A stretch of 64,000 nt of DNA from Papaver somniferum (lineage: Eukaryota; Streptophyta; Magnoliopsida; Ranunculales; Papaveraceae). The position numbers were made by a program, and so were the translations under genes. Under the pieces are notes generated by a model. The model was not told the origin of the DNA, searched no databases, and worked only from the letters and a program-made list of their open reading frames with translations. The first letter of the stretch is position 1; every line of letters begins with the position of its first letter. The DNA lies in the NCBI RefSeq assembly GCF_003573695.1, contig NC_039358.1, forward strand, positions 231,273,560 through 231,337,559, read 5' to 3'. Shown in pieces: positions 11,944 through 22,530 of the stretch.

Positions 11944-13298
11944 TTACGGCATGTGAGCAGAAGATCTCAGAAGTAGTGCAGCACGAATTTGAGTTACCAT
12001 GTCAGGAACAGCAACTGGTCCACGAGGGATTAACACTGCAGAAGATTTAGGGGATGCACCAATTTCCTTCATTGTGTCAAAGTGTCGTGTTACTTTGACA
12101 GAGGTCCCGGGAACATTAACTGAGATCCCTATTGTGCTGTTCCTGAGGCCATTGCATGTTACTTTGGCAGAGGTCCTGGAGGGCACATTAACTGAAATCC
12201 CTATTGCGCTGTTTCTGAGGCCATTGCCTGTTACTTTGACAGAGGTCCCGGCGGGAACATTAGCTGAGATCCGTACTGCGCTGTTTCTGAGACCATCAAC
12301 AATGACCTGACCCTTCCGAGCAAATCCCGTTCCAGAGAGGTATTTAGATTCAGCATCACCCTCGGCTCTCTTAATCTGTATAATCTTCTTAGTCTCTGCC
12401 TTGTCTGAAACCAAATTTGATGACTGGTTTAGATTCACCAAAAGAAAATACGCGTGTTTAACCTTTTTAAGAATTAATAGAATCTTACCAGCATTGATTT
12501 CATTCATTGCCCGATTCACGTTCACATCTGGTTGTACATCAACAATGAGAGTTTGAACAATCTCATATCCATAAGCAGACATAGCCTGCAGTCAAACAAC
12601 ATAACGCCACTAATATCACCAATGTTCAGCATAATATCTCAGAATAACTGTAACTAACAGGTGATCATCCATTTAAATTGAATTATACCTTTTGAAGTTC
12701 TTCTTCGACTGCTCTAGCAATAAATTTCTTTTGCTCAAAAACATCATCCAGGAGGAGTTTCGGAACATTAGCTCTGATTGCTGAAATAATGGATTATAAC
12801 CATATAAGATTAAACTTCAAATTTTTAGTAACATGTTAATTTCACATATCATCAGTGTTTATTTAACTAGTTGTGGGTTCATACCATCAAAAACATAGAC
12901 TTGGATTAGGCCCCTTGGATTGGTCAGTTTGTAGAATGCATCAGTTGGCTTCTCCCCTAAAGCTCGATATTGTATGGATGCACCAACATTGACAAATACA
13001 TTATCCCGCAAGAAAGAAAAACAAATAAAAACACTTCACGGAGTTCATCTAACTGCTTCTATGACCCGTTATACTGACTGATTGTCAATAACTCAGTCCC
13101 AATCCCAAATTCAAGAAAATTGTCAAGAATATCCGAATGAATACTGTAACTTATATCAAGTGTCCGGATGTGCTCAAGATTTTTCCGTATGCGTACCTTT
13201 GTATTAGTCTCGCATTTCACATCCAACTGCTGAACCCTATGGGTGATATTAGCAACGCTCGATTGGTTCACATGTACACGACACAATTGATTACCCAT
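11944..13298 (-). pseudogene. Rearranged HIR paralogue, frame open across five exons but exon-2 acceptor lost
   Basis: By alignment with the intact gene the exons are 13197-13298, 12885-13005, 12689-12780, 12489-12585 and 11944-12404. Together they give 290 codons plus stop with no internal stop or frameshift. Changes: exon 1 lacks 29 codons (MGNQLCRVHVNQSSVAN joins straight to the THRVQQLDV segment). The exon-2 acceptor AG has become GG at 13006-13007. Exon 5 lacks the first seven codons after its acceptor and also the MVLVTQY segment, and it contains three copies of a 23-24 residue unit. The first intron therefore cannot be spliced at its original site. The copy could be a recent pseudogene, or could use another acceptor and make a shortened protein. 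The tail ([19 protein letters not shown]) is conserved. Confidence 0.8.
12089..12301 (-). repeat. Three tandem coding units of 69, 72 and 72 bp in the HIR paralogue
   Basis: Units lie at 12089-12157, 12158-12229 and 12230-12301. Each encodes a version of [22 protein letters not shown] on the minus strand. The intact HIR gene has a single unit ([22 protein letters not shown]). All unit lengths are multiples of three, so the frame is kept. Confidence 0.88.
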
Positions 13299-14239
13299 TA
13301 TCTGTTGATATCCAAATATAAAGACTCCATGTCAAGGACCAATTACGATTAAAATAAAATACAGGCAATGGGAAGATGTGCTATTTTCTTGAATCAAGCC
13401 AATGACACAAGAAAATCTCTAACCTCCAAGTCAGCCAAATTGTTCTAGTTATAAAGGTAGAAAATATCAAACTGAAAGTCATGAAGAAATTAGAAGTTTT
13501 TGAGGCATTATTCAGAAGAAGAATACTAAAAGGTGATCTCAAGCATCATTTCGTCTACATATTAATGGAGTGGAGTGATTCTTCCTTTCGAGAATCGTTT
13601 CTTCCGAAAAAGAAGAAGATTGTGTCAAAAAGCCAAAACATCCCCCTTCAGAATCTTCCAACTCTAAGCAAAGTAGCAAACTAACTAATAATTCTACAAT
13701 AAATCCATAATCATTTAACAAGGAGAAAGAAAATAGAATGAAATCAAGAAGCCAAAGCGCATTCAAATACAATTCTCAGTGATGAAAACAAGAGTTTATG
13801 CTTATAATACAAACCACATCGGATATGGAAATGGTCTATCAAAATAAAATTGACAGATCTATCTAGAAACTTTAGAACAAGAAACGAAACATATTTTAAA
13901 CAATTTAAGTTAAAGAAATTAAAACTGATAGAAGGAGTTACATTGGAAAGGGTAGACGAGAAGAGACTTAAAGTAGTTGTTCTTCTGGTTCAAAACAAAG
14001 GAGTTGTGGAAGAAGGCAATTGATTGAAGAAAATGACTTGTACTAAGAATAAACTTCTTTTGGAAACACTGCGAGATGGTGGGCTAATAATGCAGTAGGT
14101 AGCAGAGTTCACTCTTACATCATGTTGCATTTAACCGCCATAGCTACTGCATACCTAACCGAGGATAAAGATTCTAGCCAATTTGTAATTATAATTTTTT
14201 ATTTTAATCCAAGCCTATTGTAAAATGAAGAAAATTGGT
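13299..14239. repeat. Upstream flank of the third HIR copy
   Basis: Homologous to the leader and upstream region of the intact HIR gene (compare 13940-14030 with 2970-3060) and continuing to a word near 14050-14110 that also occurs near 35960-36020. No gene is seen. The plus-strand open frame at 13481-13684 lies within the duplicated flank and has no recognisable domain. Confidence 0.55.
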
Positions 14240-14292
14240 TAAGTCGACCAAGCCGATTGTAGCGTATTCTTCATTCTCAAAGGACAATATTT
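14240..14292 (+). repeat. Left copy of the 53-bp direct repeat flanking the Tat insertion
   Basis: It begins taagtcgac and ends ggacaatattt. It matches 21100-21152 at every position except one (c at 14249, t at 21109). The right copy continues into HIR-unit flank, so the duplication spans the insertion site. Confidence 0.9.
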
Positions 14293-14731
14293 TATCTACA
14301 ATATTTTTTTGTCGCCAACTTGCCTTCTTGTTTGCTCTTCCTTCGCAGGATTCCACCTCAGTTTCGTAACACCTCTTTCTTTCAACCCAATCTCCCTTTA
14401 TGATTCCTACACCGCTGGGGTGAGGGAATTTGATGCACTGATGGAAAGTTGAAGCTACACCTAGAATCCCATGTAACCAAGGTCAACCAATTAATACATT
14501 ATAGGGTGATTCTACGTCAACGACACAGAACAGGATTTCAGAAGATATTCCCTTCAATGAAATTCGCATAGTAACCTCCCCTTTAGGCTTGTTGGCAGTA
14601 CCATTAAAACCATATATCTTATATGTTGATGGTATAAGATCATCATCTCTTCCTCCCATAGTTTTATATGTATGATAAAATAAGATATTCACAGAACTTC
14701 CAGTATCGATTAGAATCCTATTAATTGCCCA
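14293..14731 (-). pseudogene. Retrotransposon aspartic protease, truncated
   Basis: The minus-strand frame begins just after a stop ending the gag frame. It contains the catalytic motif LIDTGSS (DTG codons at 14699-14707), then FYHTYKTMGG, YKIYGFNG, FCVVDVESPYNVLIG and PWLHGILGVASTFHQC, which is the Ty3-type protease order. One nonsense codon replaces the Arg expected before PWLHG. The frame stays open up to the insertion boundary, so the protein is cut in the linker before reverse transcriptase. It is not functional. Confidence 0.8.
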
Positions 14732-17468
14732 TTAATCTTCAGTTTCATCATCCTCATCTTCTTTCGGTTTTGGATTAATTTCTAATTTTACTACCAATGG
14801 ATTATCATGTACCTCTTCACCTTCGGGGATTTCTTCTGCGGTAAAAGAAATAATCTGTTTCTGCCATTCCTCTAGTGGCGAGATTTTCGAAATATTCATA
14901 ATTTCTCTTCCATCATTATCTCTTGCGAACACTCTACTCAAAACATTGTCATGAAAATCTTCAATTGTCTTGTATGAATGTACGATAGAGTGACAGAATA
15001 GATTCTTTGATTTTGCACCAACTTCTATAAAGAATGATTTCTTCTTTTTCATCGTGTTTACTTTGTGATGCTCTGGTGGTGGTGGCAATGGTTGGGATTG
15101 TGGGTGCCCTACCAAAAAGTGGTTTAGTTTTCCTTGATCCATCATTCTCAGAATAATTCTTTTTACATTTCTGCAATCATTTGTAGTATGTCCATGAAAG
15201 TGATGATAAGAACATAACTCATGACTTCTCTGGTTTGGAGGTGGTTCTGTTCCCATGTTCCATGGTGTTGGTATATTCTCCATCAAAATTATAGCTTGGC
15301 ATATTTTCTCCACACTTGCATTTAGAGGTGGCATCTTGATTTCTTCCCATACTACCTTGTGACCTCCTTGTCCTCTATTATAGTTTTGTCTTTGACTTCC
15401 ATAAGTTTCTTGTGGCTGATCGAATCTTGTTATTTCCACCACGATTGTAGAAATTTCTTTCTCTTTCATACTCCTCTTGATCTCGGCTTCCCATAGCCAC
15501 CAGTTTCTGTTGATTGTTGTCCGTCACCTTCTCTTGTTGTACTTGCGAAGTGTTCGCCACTGTGTTTATTAGTTTGGGTAATAAGCTTGCATTCGCTGTT
15601 TGTGAACTGGTGTTCGCAACTGGGTATGATTCCATTTCATTTTGCCTTTCCTCTAGAGCAATATATTCTTCCTGAAGTTCTCGTAATTCAGTCATTGTGA
15701 TCGTATTCTTGACTCTGAAAATTTGGATATACAATAGGTTGGTTGCAAACATAGCATTGATAAATGATAAGATAAGATATCTCTCATCCACACGGCCAGC
15801 CATCTCGCTACACATAGTCCTCCATCTTTTATTTAGGTGCTTCAAAATCCTTTGTTTTAATCCAAACACATCTTCAATACCAGGTCGCGAAGAATTATTA
15901 CTTATATATGCCCCCAGGAATGTAGTCTCCAAATGATTGAAGGATGTTATTGTATTCTTTGGTAGACCTTCGAACCATTTTAACACCTCCCCTGTTAAGA
16001 TGGATGCAAAATACTTGCATAATACGGCATCATGATTTTACCATTGCAACATACACCTCACTTAGGCTTTAATGTGTTGAATTGCACAAGTTGTTCCATC
16101 AAAAATGCTGGTTAATGCGGGCAATTGCATTTAGGAGGTATTCCTCCTAGTTGTACTTCCCTTGTAAATGGAGTTTTCACAGCTTCTTCTATAGCTTCAT
16201 CTGATTGTCTTCTGCCTACCTCTCCTCTATTATTTAGCATTCCTCTCATTTACTCTAATTCTTTCAAGATTTGTTTATTTACACCTGAATTTTAATCCAT
16301 TGGTATTTTTAATTTCGCCTCCCTTCTTCCGCGTTCATGTCTTTCTTCTCTCGCGAAATTTTGCATTTCTTCTTCATTATCCTCATCTCGTCTTCTTCTG
16401 TGCTTCCCTTCCTCATCTCTATCTTGAATTCACATATGATGATGTCTTTCATTTTCCCCTTCATGATTTTGTTCATTTCTTATTAATTACATTCGCTGTC
16501 TTTCAGCCATCCTCTGTACTCTATCATACTCTTTATTGATATTACCGTTATTCCGGTTTTGTACGCCTTCTTTCTCGATTGTCGTGATTTTTCTGGAGAA
16601 TTGTCTCCTGAAGCTCTTGTTCTTCCATTTCTTCTCTCAATCTTTCATGTTCGCAAATTAAACGTGCTTGTTCAGCATAATGTCTTTCAATTTCTTCTTC
16701 AATCGTTTGTTGATTTCTTTGAGCTTCTCTCTCATGTAAAATTCTCATTCTTTCCTCTCGATTCCCTTCGCCATCTTGATCATTTCGTCCCTGACGTTGT
16801 CCATTCTCTTGATTTCTATCATTTTGCCAATCATCAAAAGTTTCATTTTGTGGAACGTAACGATCATCAGTTCTTTCTCTATTTTCGCGATGTTTTTCAT
16901 TAGGATTTGATATTTCTTCTAGAATATTGTTTCCAGCATTAATTGTGGGTGAGTTTCACCTCATCTCTCTTCTAGTCGATCTTGAATATGATTTTGTAAT
17001 ACTTCTCGATCTTATACTTTGTAGTCTCATATTTTCCATCCTCAATTCGTGATTTTTCCTTGTTAGATTTGCACGTTCTTCTGTCTCAGCTCTTCTTTCT
17101 TCATGTATTCTTCGTCTCAACGTTTTTAACGCTCCAATTTCCTCATCTCCATGAATTATTTCTTCATCTGCTTCTTGATTTCTCTCTACCTGTCCATGGT
17201 TTCTAGTTTGCTTCTCTTCTTCTACTTCTTCTGCGGAATTTGATTGCCATGTGTGTATACTCACCCTATCATAATCTATATTCCTTCATTGTACTAGTGT
17301 TTGTTGAACTGGTGGTTGAATTTGATTTTCTCCATTATTTCTCATTTTAATAGATTCTCCCATTTCACTTCTTTCTCTTCCAGCAATTCTCTTGCTTCTT
17401 CTAACAATAGTTAGTTGTTCTGATGTATTTCTTCTTCTAGCCATTTCTTCAATGTTAACGAATTGCAA
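14732..17468 (-). pseudogene. Tat-type gag, broken by stops and an 8-bp deletion
   Basis: The N-terminal part (17468 to about 16548) is charged and coiled-coil-like: RRSKRIAGRERSE, long Glu/Arg runs, and HYAEQARLICEHERLREE. The central gag region (15986 downward) has MLKWFEGLPKNTITSFNHLE and AMFATNLLYIQIF. The C-terminal part has a Cys/His segment (CSYHHFHGHTTNDC) followed by a proline-rich stretch. Several stops interrupt the frame between 15990 and 16960. Near 15423 eight bases present in the duplicate at 18098-18108 are missing, which shifts the frame between the segments ending 15378 and starting 15469. Known role: capsid/nucleocapsid of the retroelement particle. Confidence 0.78.
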
Positions 17469-17555
17469 GAGATTATATAAAATTCTTAATCAATCACTCC
17501 AAATCTTCACAAATCTCAATATTAATCTTCAATTTTTTCTAGAATAATCTTCAAT

Positions 17556-17578
17556 GTTCCCTGTTTCTAGCGCCATTA
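17556..17578 (-). other. Primer-binding-site-like sequence
   Basis: Directly after the CTACA terminus of the minus-strand 5' LTR comes TAATGGCGCTAGAAACAGGG, with the TGGCGC start seen in primer-binding sites of Ty3-type elements. The tRNA is not identified. It confirms that the LTR at 17579-18470 acted as a 5' LTR in minus orientation. Confidence 0.55.
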
Positions 17579-18470
17579 TGTAGTTGCAGTAAATCCTACA
17601 CTACACCCCTCACAAGATTTCATTAACATTCAACTCATTTTAGATTAACAATCTTAATTTTATTGATCAACCTTTGAACAATCTTACAAGAAAATATAAA
17701 GGAATCAAGAATAGCCACTGCTCTAGATTTTCTCTCTCCTATTTACTTGCTTCTCACTTAGAAAAAGATATCTCCTTTCCTTTACAATGGAACGACTATT
17801 TATAGGGAATTACATAGTGGATGACAGCTAATCTGTCCTGTACATTTCTGCAATCATTTGTAGTATGTCCATGAAAGTGATGATAAGAACATAACTCATG
17901 ACTTCTCTGGTTTGGAGGTGGTTACGTTCCCATGTTCCATGGTGTTGGTATATTCTCCATCAAAATTATAGCTTCCCATATTTTCTCCACACTTGCATTT
18001 AGAGGTGGCATCTTGATTTCTTCCCATACTACCTTGTGACCTCCTTGTCCTCTATTATAGTTTTGTCTTGGACCTCCATAAGTTTCTTGTGGCTGATCGA
18101 GTCTTTGAATCTTGTTATTTCCACCACGATTGTAGAAATTTCTTTCTCTTTCATACTTCTCTTGATCTCGGCTTCCCATAGCCACCAGTTTCTGTTGATT
18201 GTTGCCCGTCACCTTCTCTTGTTGTACTTGCGAAGTGTTCGCCACTGTGTTTATTAGTTTGGGTAATAAGCTTGCATTCGCTGTTTGTGAACTGGTGTTC
18301 GCAACTGGGTATGATTCCATTTCATTTTGCCTTTCCTCTAGAGCAATATATTCTTCCTGGTGTTCGCAACTGAGTATGATTCCATTTCAAAAATTGTTCT
18401 GCGACACTGTTGTGTTGTGTTGTTGATAATTTCGCTGAGGCATTATTGTTGCGAAATTCTGATCCTACAA
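17579..18470 (-). repeat. 5' LTR of the Tat element, with a captured gag fragment
   Basis: On the minus strand the LTR starts TGTAGGATCAG at 18470 and ends CTACA at 17579. Its two ends match the plus-strand LTR at 20633-21099. Between about 17840 and 18384 the LTR sequence is replaced by a copy of gag sequence 15163-15673 in gag orientation, followed by a 30-bp local duplication (gtgttcgcaact..tgattccatttca). LTR sequence resumes at the shared word catttca. The captured gag is an open frame (17922-18320). Confidence 0.85.
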
Positions 18471-18652
18471 CAGGATCAGAATAAAAAGAACAGGATCAAT
18501 CCCTGTTTATGAAATGCCTTTCTTCTTTGTTATTTTCTTTCAAATTATTGTTGTTGATAATTTGCAGACCATAAATGTCTGCAAAAAGGATCAATTAAAT
18601 AAGATAAAACAACAGGATGAATAAATGAAGGGAAAGGAGAAAAGTAACATAC

Positions 18653-20264
18653 ATAAAGTTGATTATTAGCTTGCTGAAGGCTAGAGATTTTGTTCCTGTA
18701 CGAATAAGAATCAATCTCTAGTTGTTTGTTCTTATTGCGAAGACCTTTGATTTCAGTTTCCAGTTCCTCATTCTTTACACGAAATTGAAGATTCTTCTTT
18801 TCAAGAATTTCGCGTCTCCTCTCCAGATTTGAGGCAACAGCGAAAGAAGCTTTTCAAGCCTGCGAGAAAATATAAAAAATATTAAAATAAAAAGAGATTT
18901 TGAGTTACAATAATGAAGAAGTAAAAGGACGAAAGCATACCAGACTATTAAGAGAATGTAAAAAATCGGGGGTCACCGATCTAGAAACTCCACGAAGAGA
19001 ATTATCACCATCCAATAAAGGAACATCGCAAATAGTAGCGAGAGCTTTGCAGGTATTAGCGAATTGACTATCTCCCATTCCTTGCAAAGAATCAGAAAAG
19101 AGGCCATAAAGCTTATCCATAGAAGATTCAGATGGAGAATCTTCATTTGCAGCAAGGTCATCATTATCCTCATCATCCTCATCACTCTCGGAATTTTCAT
19201 GAGAAGGAATATTTGAAGGATAGGAAGAACGGATTTTTCTCTTCTTTGAAGGAGGAGCAGTTGGTTTTTCTCTGCGAAGAGCACCTTTGCCTTTATCACC
19301 AGTCTTCGCAACATTGGCAGGCTCTTCTATTTCAGCAATAATCTTCACACACAGATAGAAATAAGAAATAGAGGCAACAATATACTGTTTAAAATCATAA
19401 GAGAATATTTCTTACCTCATATGTGTATGAGCGAAGAGATAACAAGGTACTAGCCTTCCCAGTCCTGTGATAGCTATCTTTCAGTTTCTGGATCTGTAGA
19501 ATGTCGCAAGAATCAGCGAACAAAAGAATAAAGATAAATAAAGAAATGTAAAGTGAGCGAAACTGGAAGAAACATACCCCTTTCTCCTTCTCGGGCCAAG
19601 AGAATACCCAAGGTTGATAATTAGCGAGATTCTCAGGAAGAACATTTGACCCAGCAATATAAGGTCCTTTCAGCATCAAGGGAAAAACACACCATTTATC
19701 ATCTTTGGATTGGCGAGGAGTTGTATTCTTACCAGAATGCCAATCAATGTCTTGCATGAGTATTTTACCTTCATCAATATTATCTTTCCTTTTCAGGCGA
19801 ATGCCTCAGCGAGTATTCTCTTTCTTAATGGAGATCAATTCATAATTCTCAAAGAAACTCGCTACTGTGTATTTTTCAGCGATTATCTCCAAATCTGCGA
19901 ATTTAGGATCCCTAAGTTCTTTAGAGTAAAGAGATCCACCAGCATCACGGTTAGCAAAATCCAGCATCAGACGGATGCAATCCCCACTCAGTTGGAAGAT
20001 ATCTCGCGAAAATCCCGAGTGAGCGAGAATTTCATAGAACATAGGAATATCTGGATCATAAAGAGGAATGGGAAGACCTGCGAGAATTTGACCTAGCGAA
20101 ACTATGATTGATTGATCATCACAATGTCGATCAGAGAAAAGTTTGATAGAAAGAATTGATTTGGCACTTTCACCAGGAATGGTAGAAAGTGTGAAACCTT
20201 TCTCGGCAAGATCTTTTTGGGTTTCTTTAAAAGTTTTCTCATGCTTTTGACCGCTTGGAGGCAT
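18653..20264 (-). pseudogene. Spliced extra ORF of the Tat element, antisense to its 3' LTR
   Basis: Four exons can be drawn with GT..AG introns and all junctions in phase 0: 19578-20264, 19416-19493, 18941-19342 and 18653-18859, about 458 codons. Exon 1 starts MPPSGQKHEKTFKETQKDL and includes LPIPLYDPDIPMFYEILAH and a hydrophobic region, reminiscent of plant mobile-domain or transposon-associated proteins. Exon 3 is highly acidic and serine-rich with a basic KKRKIRS patch. Exon 4 is a strong coiled coil (LERRREILEKKNLQFRVKNEE). Two nonsense codons break it, one at 19803-19805 and one at the start of exon 4. Tat elements such as Grande carry an antisense ORF at this position; its function is unknown. 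Confidence 0.65.
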
Positions 20265-20632
20265 ATCTGAATATAGAGTATGGGAATGGATGAAAAGTAA
20301 GAAAATTAAAGAAGGAAGAATTACAGTAGCAGAACTTACGGAAGAACAATTGAGTTGCAGAGATGAGAAAGTAAAAATAGAAGAGAAAGTAAAAAGAAAA
20401 TGGAAAGAAGAGTAAGAAGAATATATAAAGAAGATTATTTTTACTCGAAGAAATAAACACCATTAATGCGAAAAGACGTGAGCGGTTGAAAAACAGCGGT
20501 TACAGAAGACGTGTCAAGAAATAAATGGAAGAAATGATACGTGTGATAAATGCAGAATATGAAGAGATGGACAACTGCGACCTTTCTCACATCATTCTCT
20601 ACTTCGCAAAGAAGATATGAAAAGAGGCAAGA

Positions 20633-21099
20633 TGTAGGATCAGAATATCGCAACAATAATGCCTCAGGGAAATTATCAACAACACAACAGTGTCGCAGAA
20701 CAATTTCTGAAATGACATGATAAACGACGTCAGCTAAAATCATGAGAAAAATGTGATGGTTCTGCGAAAATTAGAGAGTTTGCGAGATTAATATTTGTAA
20801 GGATGCGAGAATGTCGCAAGTCATATCCGAAAATAAAGGACATATTAGTTGTCATCCACTATGTAATTCCCTATAAATAGCCGTTCCATTGTAAAGGAAA
20901 GGAGAGATCTTTTTCTGAGTGAGAAACAAGTAAAGAGGAGAGAGAAAATCTAGAGCAGTGGTTATTCTTGATTCCTTTATATCTTTTCTTGAAAGATTGT
21001 TCAAAGGTTGGTCAATAAAATTAAGATTGTTAATCTAAAATGAGTTGAATGTTAATGAAATCTTGTGAAGGGTGTATTGTAGGATTTCATGCAACTACA
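20633..21099 (+). repeat. 3' LTR of the Tat element
   Basis: 467 bp, from TGTAGGATCAG to GCAACTACA, with TGTAG..CTACA as terminal inverted repeat. A purine-rich tract (aaagaagatatgaaaagagg) lies directly upstream. The LTR contains a TATA-like box (ctataaatag, about 20872-20881) and an AATAAA-type signal near 21016. Its CA end abuts the 53-bp flanking repeat exactly. Confidence 0.88.
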
Positions 21100-21152
21100 T
21101 AAGTCGACTAAGCCGATTGTAGCGTATTCTTCATTCTCAAAGGACAATATTT
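21100..21152 (+). repeat. Right copy of the 53-bp direct repeat flanking the Tat insertion
   Basis: Matches 14240-14292 with one mismatch. Sequence to its right continues as HIR-unit flank (compare with 36090-36250). Confidence 0.9.
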
Positions 21153-22239
21153 CAATGGAATAGCCTTTCAGATAATATAGTGGCAATAAAATCTCTAATC
21201 ATGATTAGATCGAAAATTTTAAATAACATGACAAGATGGAGTGCAGGAGTTCCGGAATGAACAGAAGAAAATTTAATGGCCCAGAAATACAAAACTTATC
21301 GCTCTAAATTTGTAATGCAAAGATGTCCACCTTTGCTTCAAGTCAGTAGTACTCCAATATAATAATTTCTGCAAGAAGATTGTGGCGGTTTGTAACCTTT
21401 ACTCGGTCGAAGATTACACAAGAAAAGAAGTTGAACTAGCAATAATAAGTTAGTCCAATGATAGAGATTGACTGAACATGTAATGAGGTTGTAACAAAAT
21501 ATTGTATACACATACTCAATCAAAGTACTCATTTTTCTTGTTCAATTCCCATTAAAGTTTCTTGGTTACTTAGTTATGGATTTACGGTAGTTAAGATCTG
21601 TCTTTAGATTTGACGTCAGATTTGTGATTATCCATTGTTAACAGACTCCATTCTGTGCGGGATCGAACGATTATAAGTGGAATCAAGTTTATTTGTGCAG
21701 GTACATTTAAGACATTGAAGACAAGAAGATTTCTTATTGGTTTCCGATCATAATGATTTACTTCATGCACATACTTGATCGGTTTGGATCCGACTTAGCT
21801 TTGTTTATCTTTTGATGGAGATTTTATTGCTAGTCGTATAGTCGGTAATCTATCATTTGGTGGTCTACTTTAGGATCCGAATGTGTTAGTTTGTAAACCT
21901 AGATCTGGTTATCTTGATAATCTAGATCTTGATTGATCTAACCAAACAAAGAGTTTAATAGATTAAATGGAAAGACCTTTGTTTGACTCAACTAAATCTC
22001 TAATTTACCTATAGAGATTGATAGAGCAGTTACCAAAAACAGATTGTTCCTTTACTGTTTCAGAATACATTAAAAGGATGTAGAGTGCGAGATCAGTGAA
22101 GCAACTTAAGATAATGGAATCTATTTTAGGAATCAAATGTGTTAGTCAGATTAGTAGAAGGCGAAGGGATAATGAGGAAACTAGGTAACTAGGGATAATA
22201 CGAAGTTGGTAGCAGTATTTATATATCGGCTTAATTATG
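21153..22239. repeat. HIR-unit flank, then sequence with no gene
   Basis: The stretch 21153-21620 resembles 36100-36380 (ATGACAAGATGGAGTGCAGG) and the HIR upstream words near 3100 and 10260 (TGAACATGTA..ACTCAATCAAAGTA). From about 21620 to 22239 I see nothing recognisable. Confidence 0.5.
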
Positions 22240-22530
22240 AGAGTATTCAAAACTGGACAGGGTTCTGCATTTGCGGTTTCCTCGTTAAAAAAATATCGTT
22301 TAGCTACTTTAGTCTCCGCATTCTAATTATTTTTTTAGTTATAATAAAGTAATTGCACGTGCACGTTAATCCAAACACTTGGGGATTGATCCCTATAGTT
22401 AGGTTCAATTTCGGACTTATAATATATACCAAGTGTACACCTTGTGGTTGTTATGTTCTTGACAGTCTTTGTCTATATTAGATCATACAACATATCTTTC
22501 ATGTAGGTTGATATCAAAAAGACTATGGTG
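22240..22530 (+). mobile_element. Fragment of a SIRE-type Copia LTR
   Basis: Contains GCATTTGCGGTTTCCTCGTTAA, the inverse of a word found in the LTRs at 31050-31085 and 60215-60240, followed by sequence of the kind that comes next in such LTRs (cgcattctaat..tgcacgtgcacgtt..ccaaacacttggg). No ends or target duplication were found. Confidence 0.5.

Larger units (their letters stand above)
14293..21099. mobile_element. Rearranged Ty3/Tat-lineage LTR retrotransposon
   Basis: The insert has two halves in opposite orientation. The left half, read on the minus strand, is 5' LTR (18470 to 17579), a primer-binding-site-like stretch, gag, then protease, and stops at 14293. The right half, read on the plus strand, is internal sequence with an antisense spliced ORF, a purine-rich tract, then a 3' LTR (20633-21099). 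There is no reverse transcriptase, RNase H or integrase. The lineage is inferred from the gag Cys/His segment, the protease type and the antisense extra ORF, a known trait of Tat elements. The halves probably belong to a single element with its 5' part inverted. Confidence 0.8.

Noticed and set aside
11999..12310. Plus-strand open frame of 103 codons with repeats ([14 protein letters not shown])
   Set aside because: It is the complement of the triplicated units in the HIR paralogue; the repeats and frame are explained by the minus-strand exon.
16300..16903. Plus-strand open frames rich in Phe/His
   Set aside because: They are antisense to the Glu/Arg-rich gag coiled coil on the minus strand; codons for Glu/Arg read backwards give Phe/Leu/Ser.
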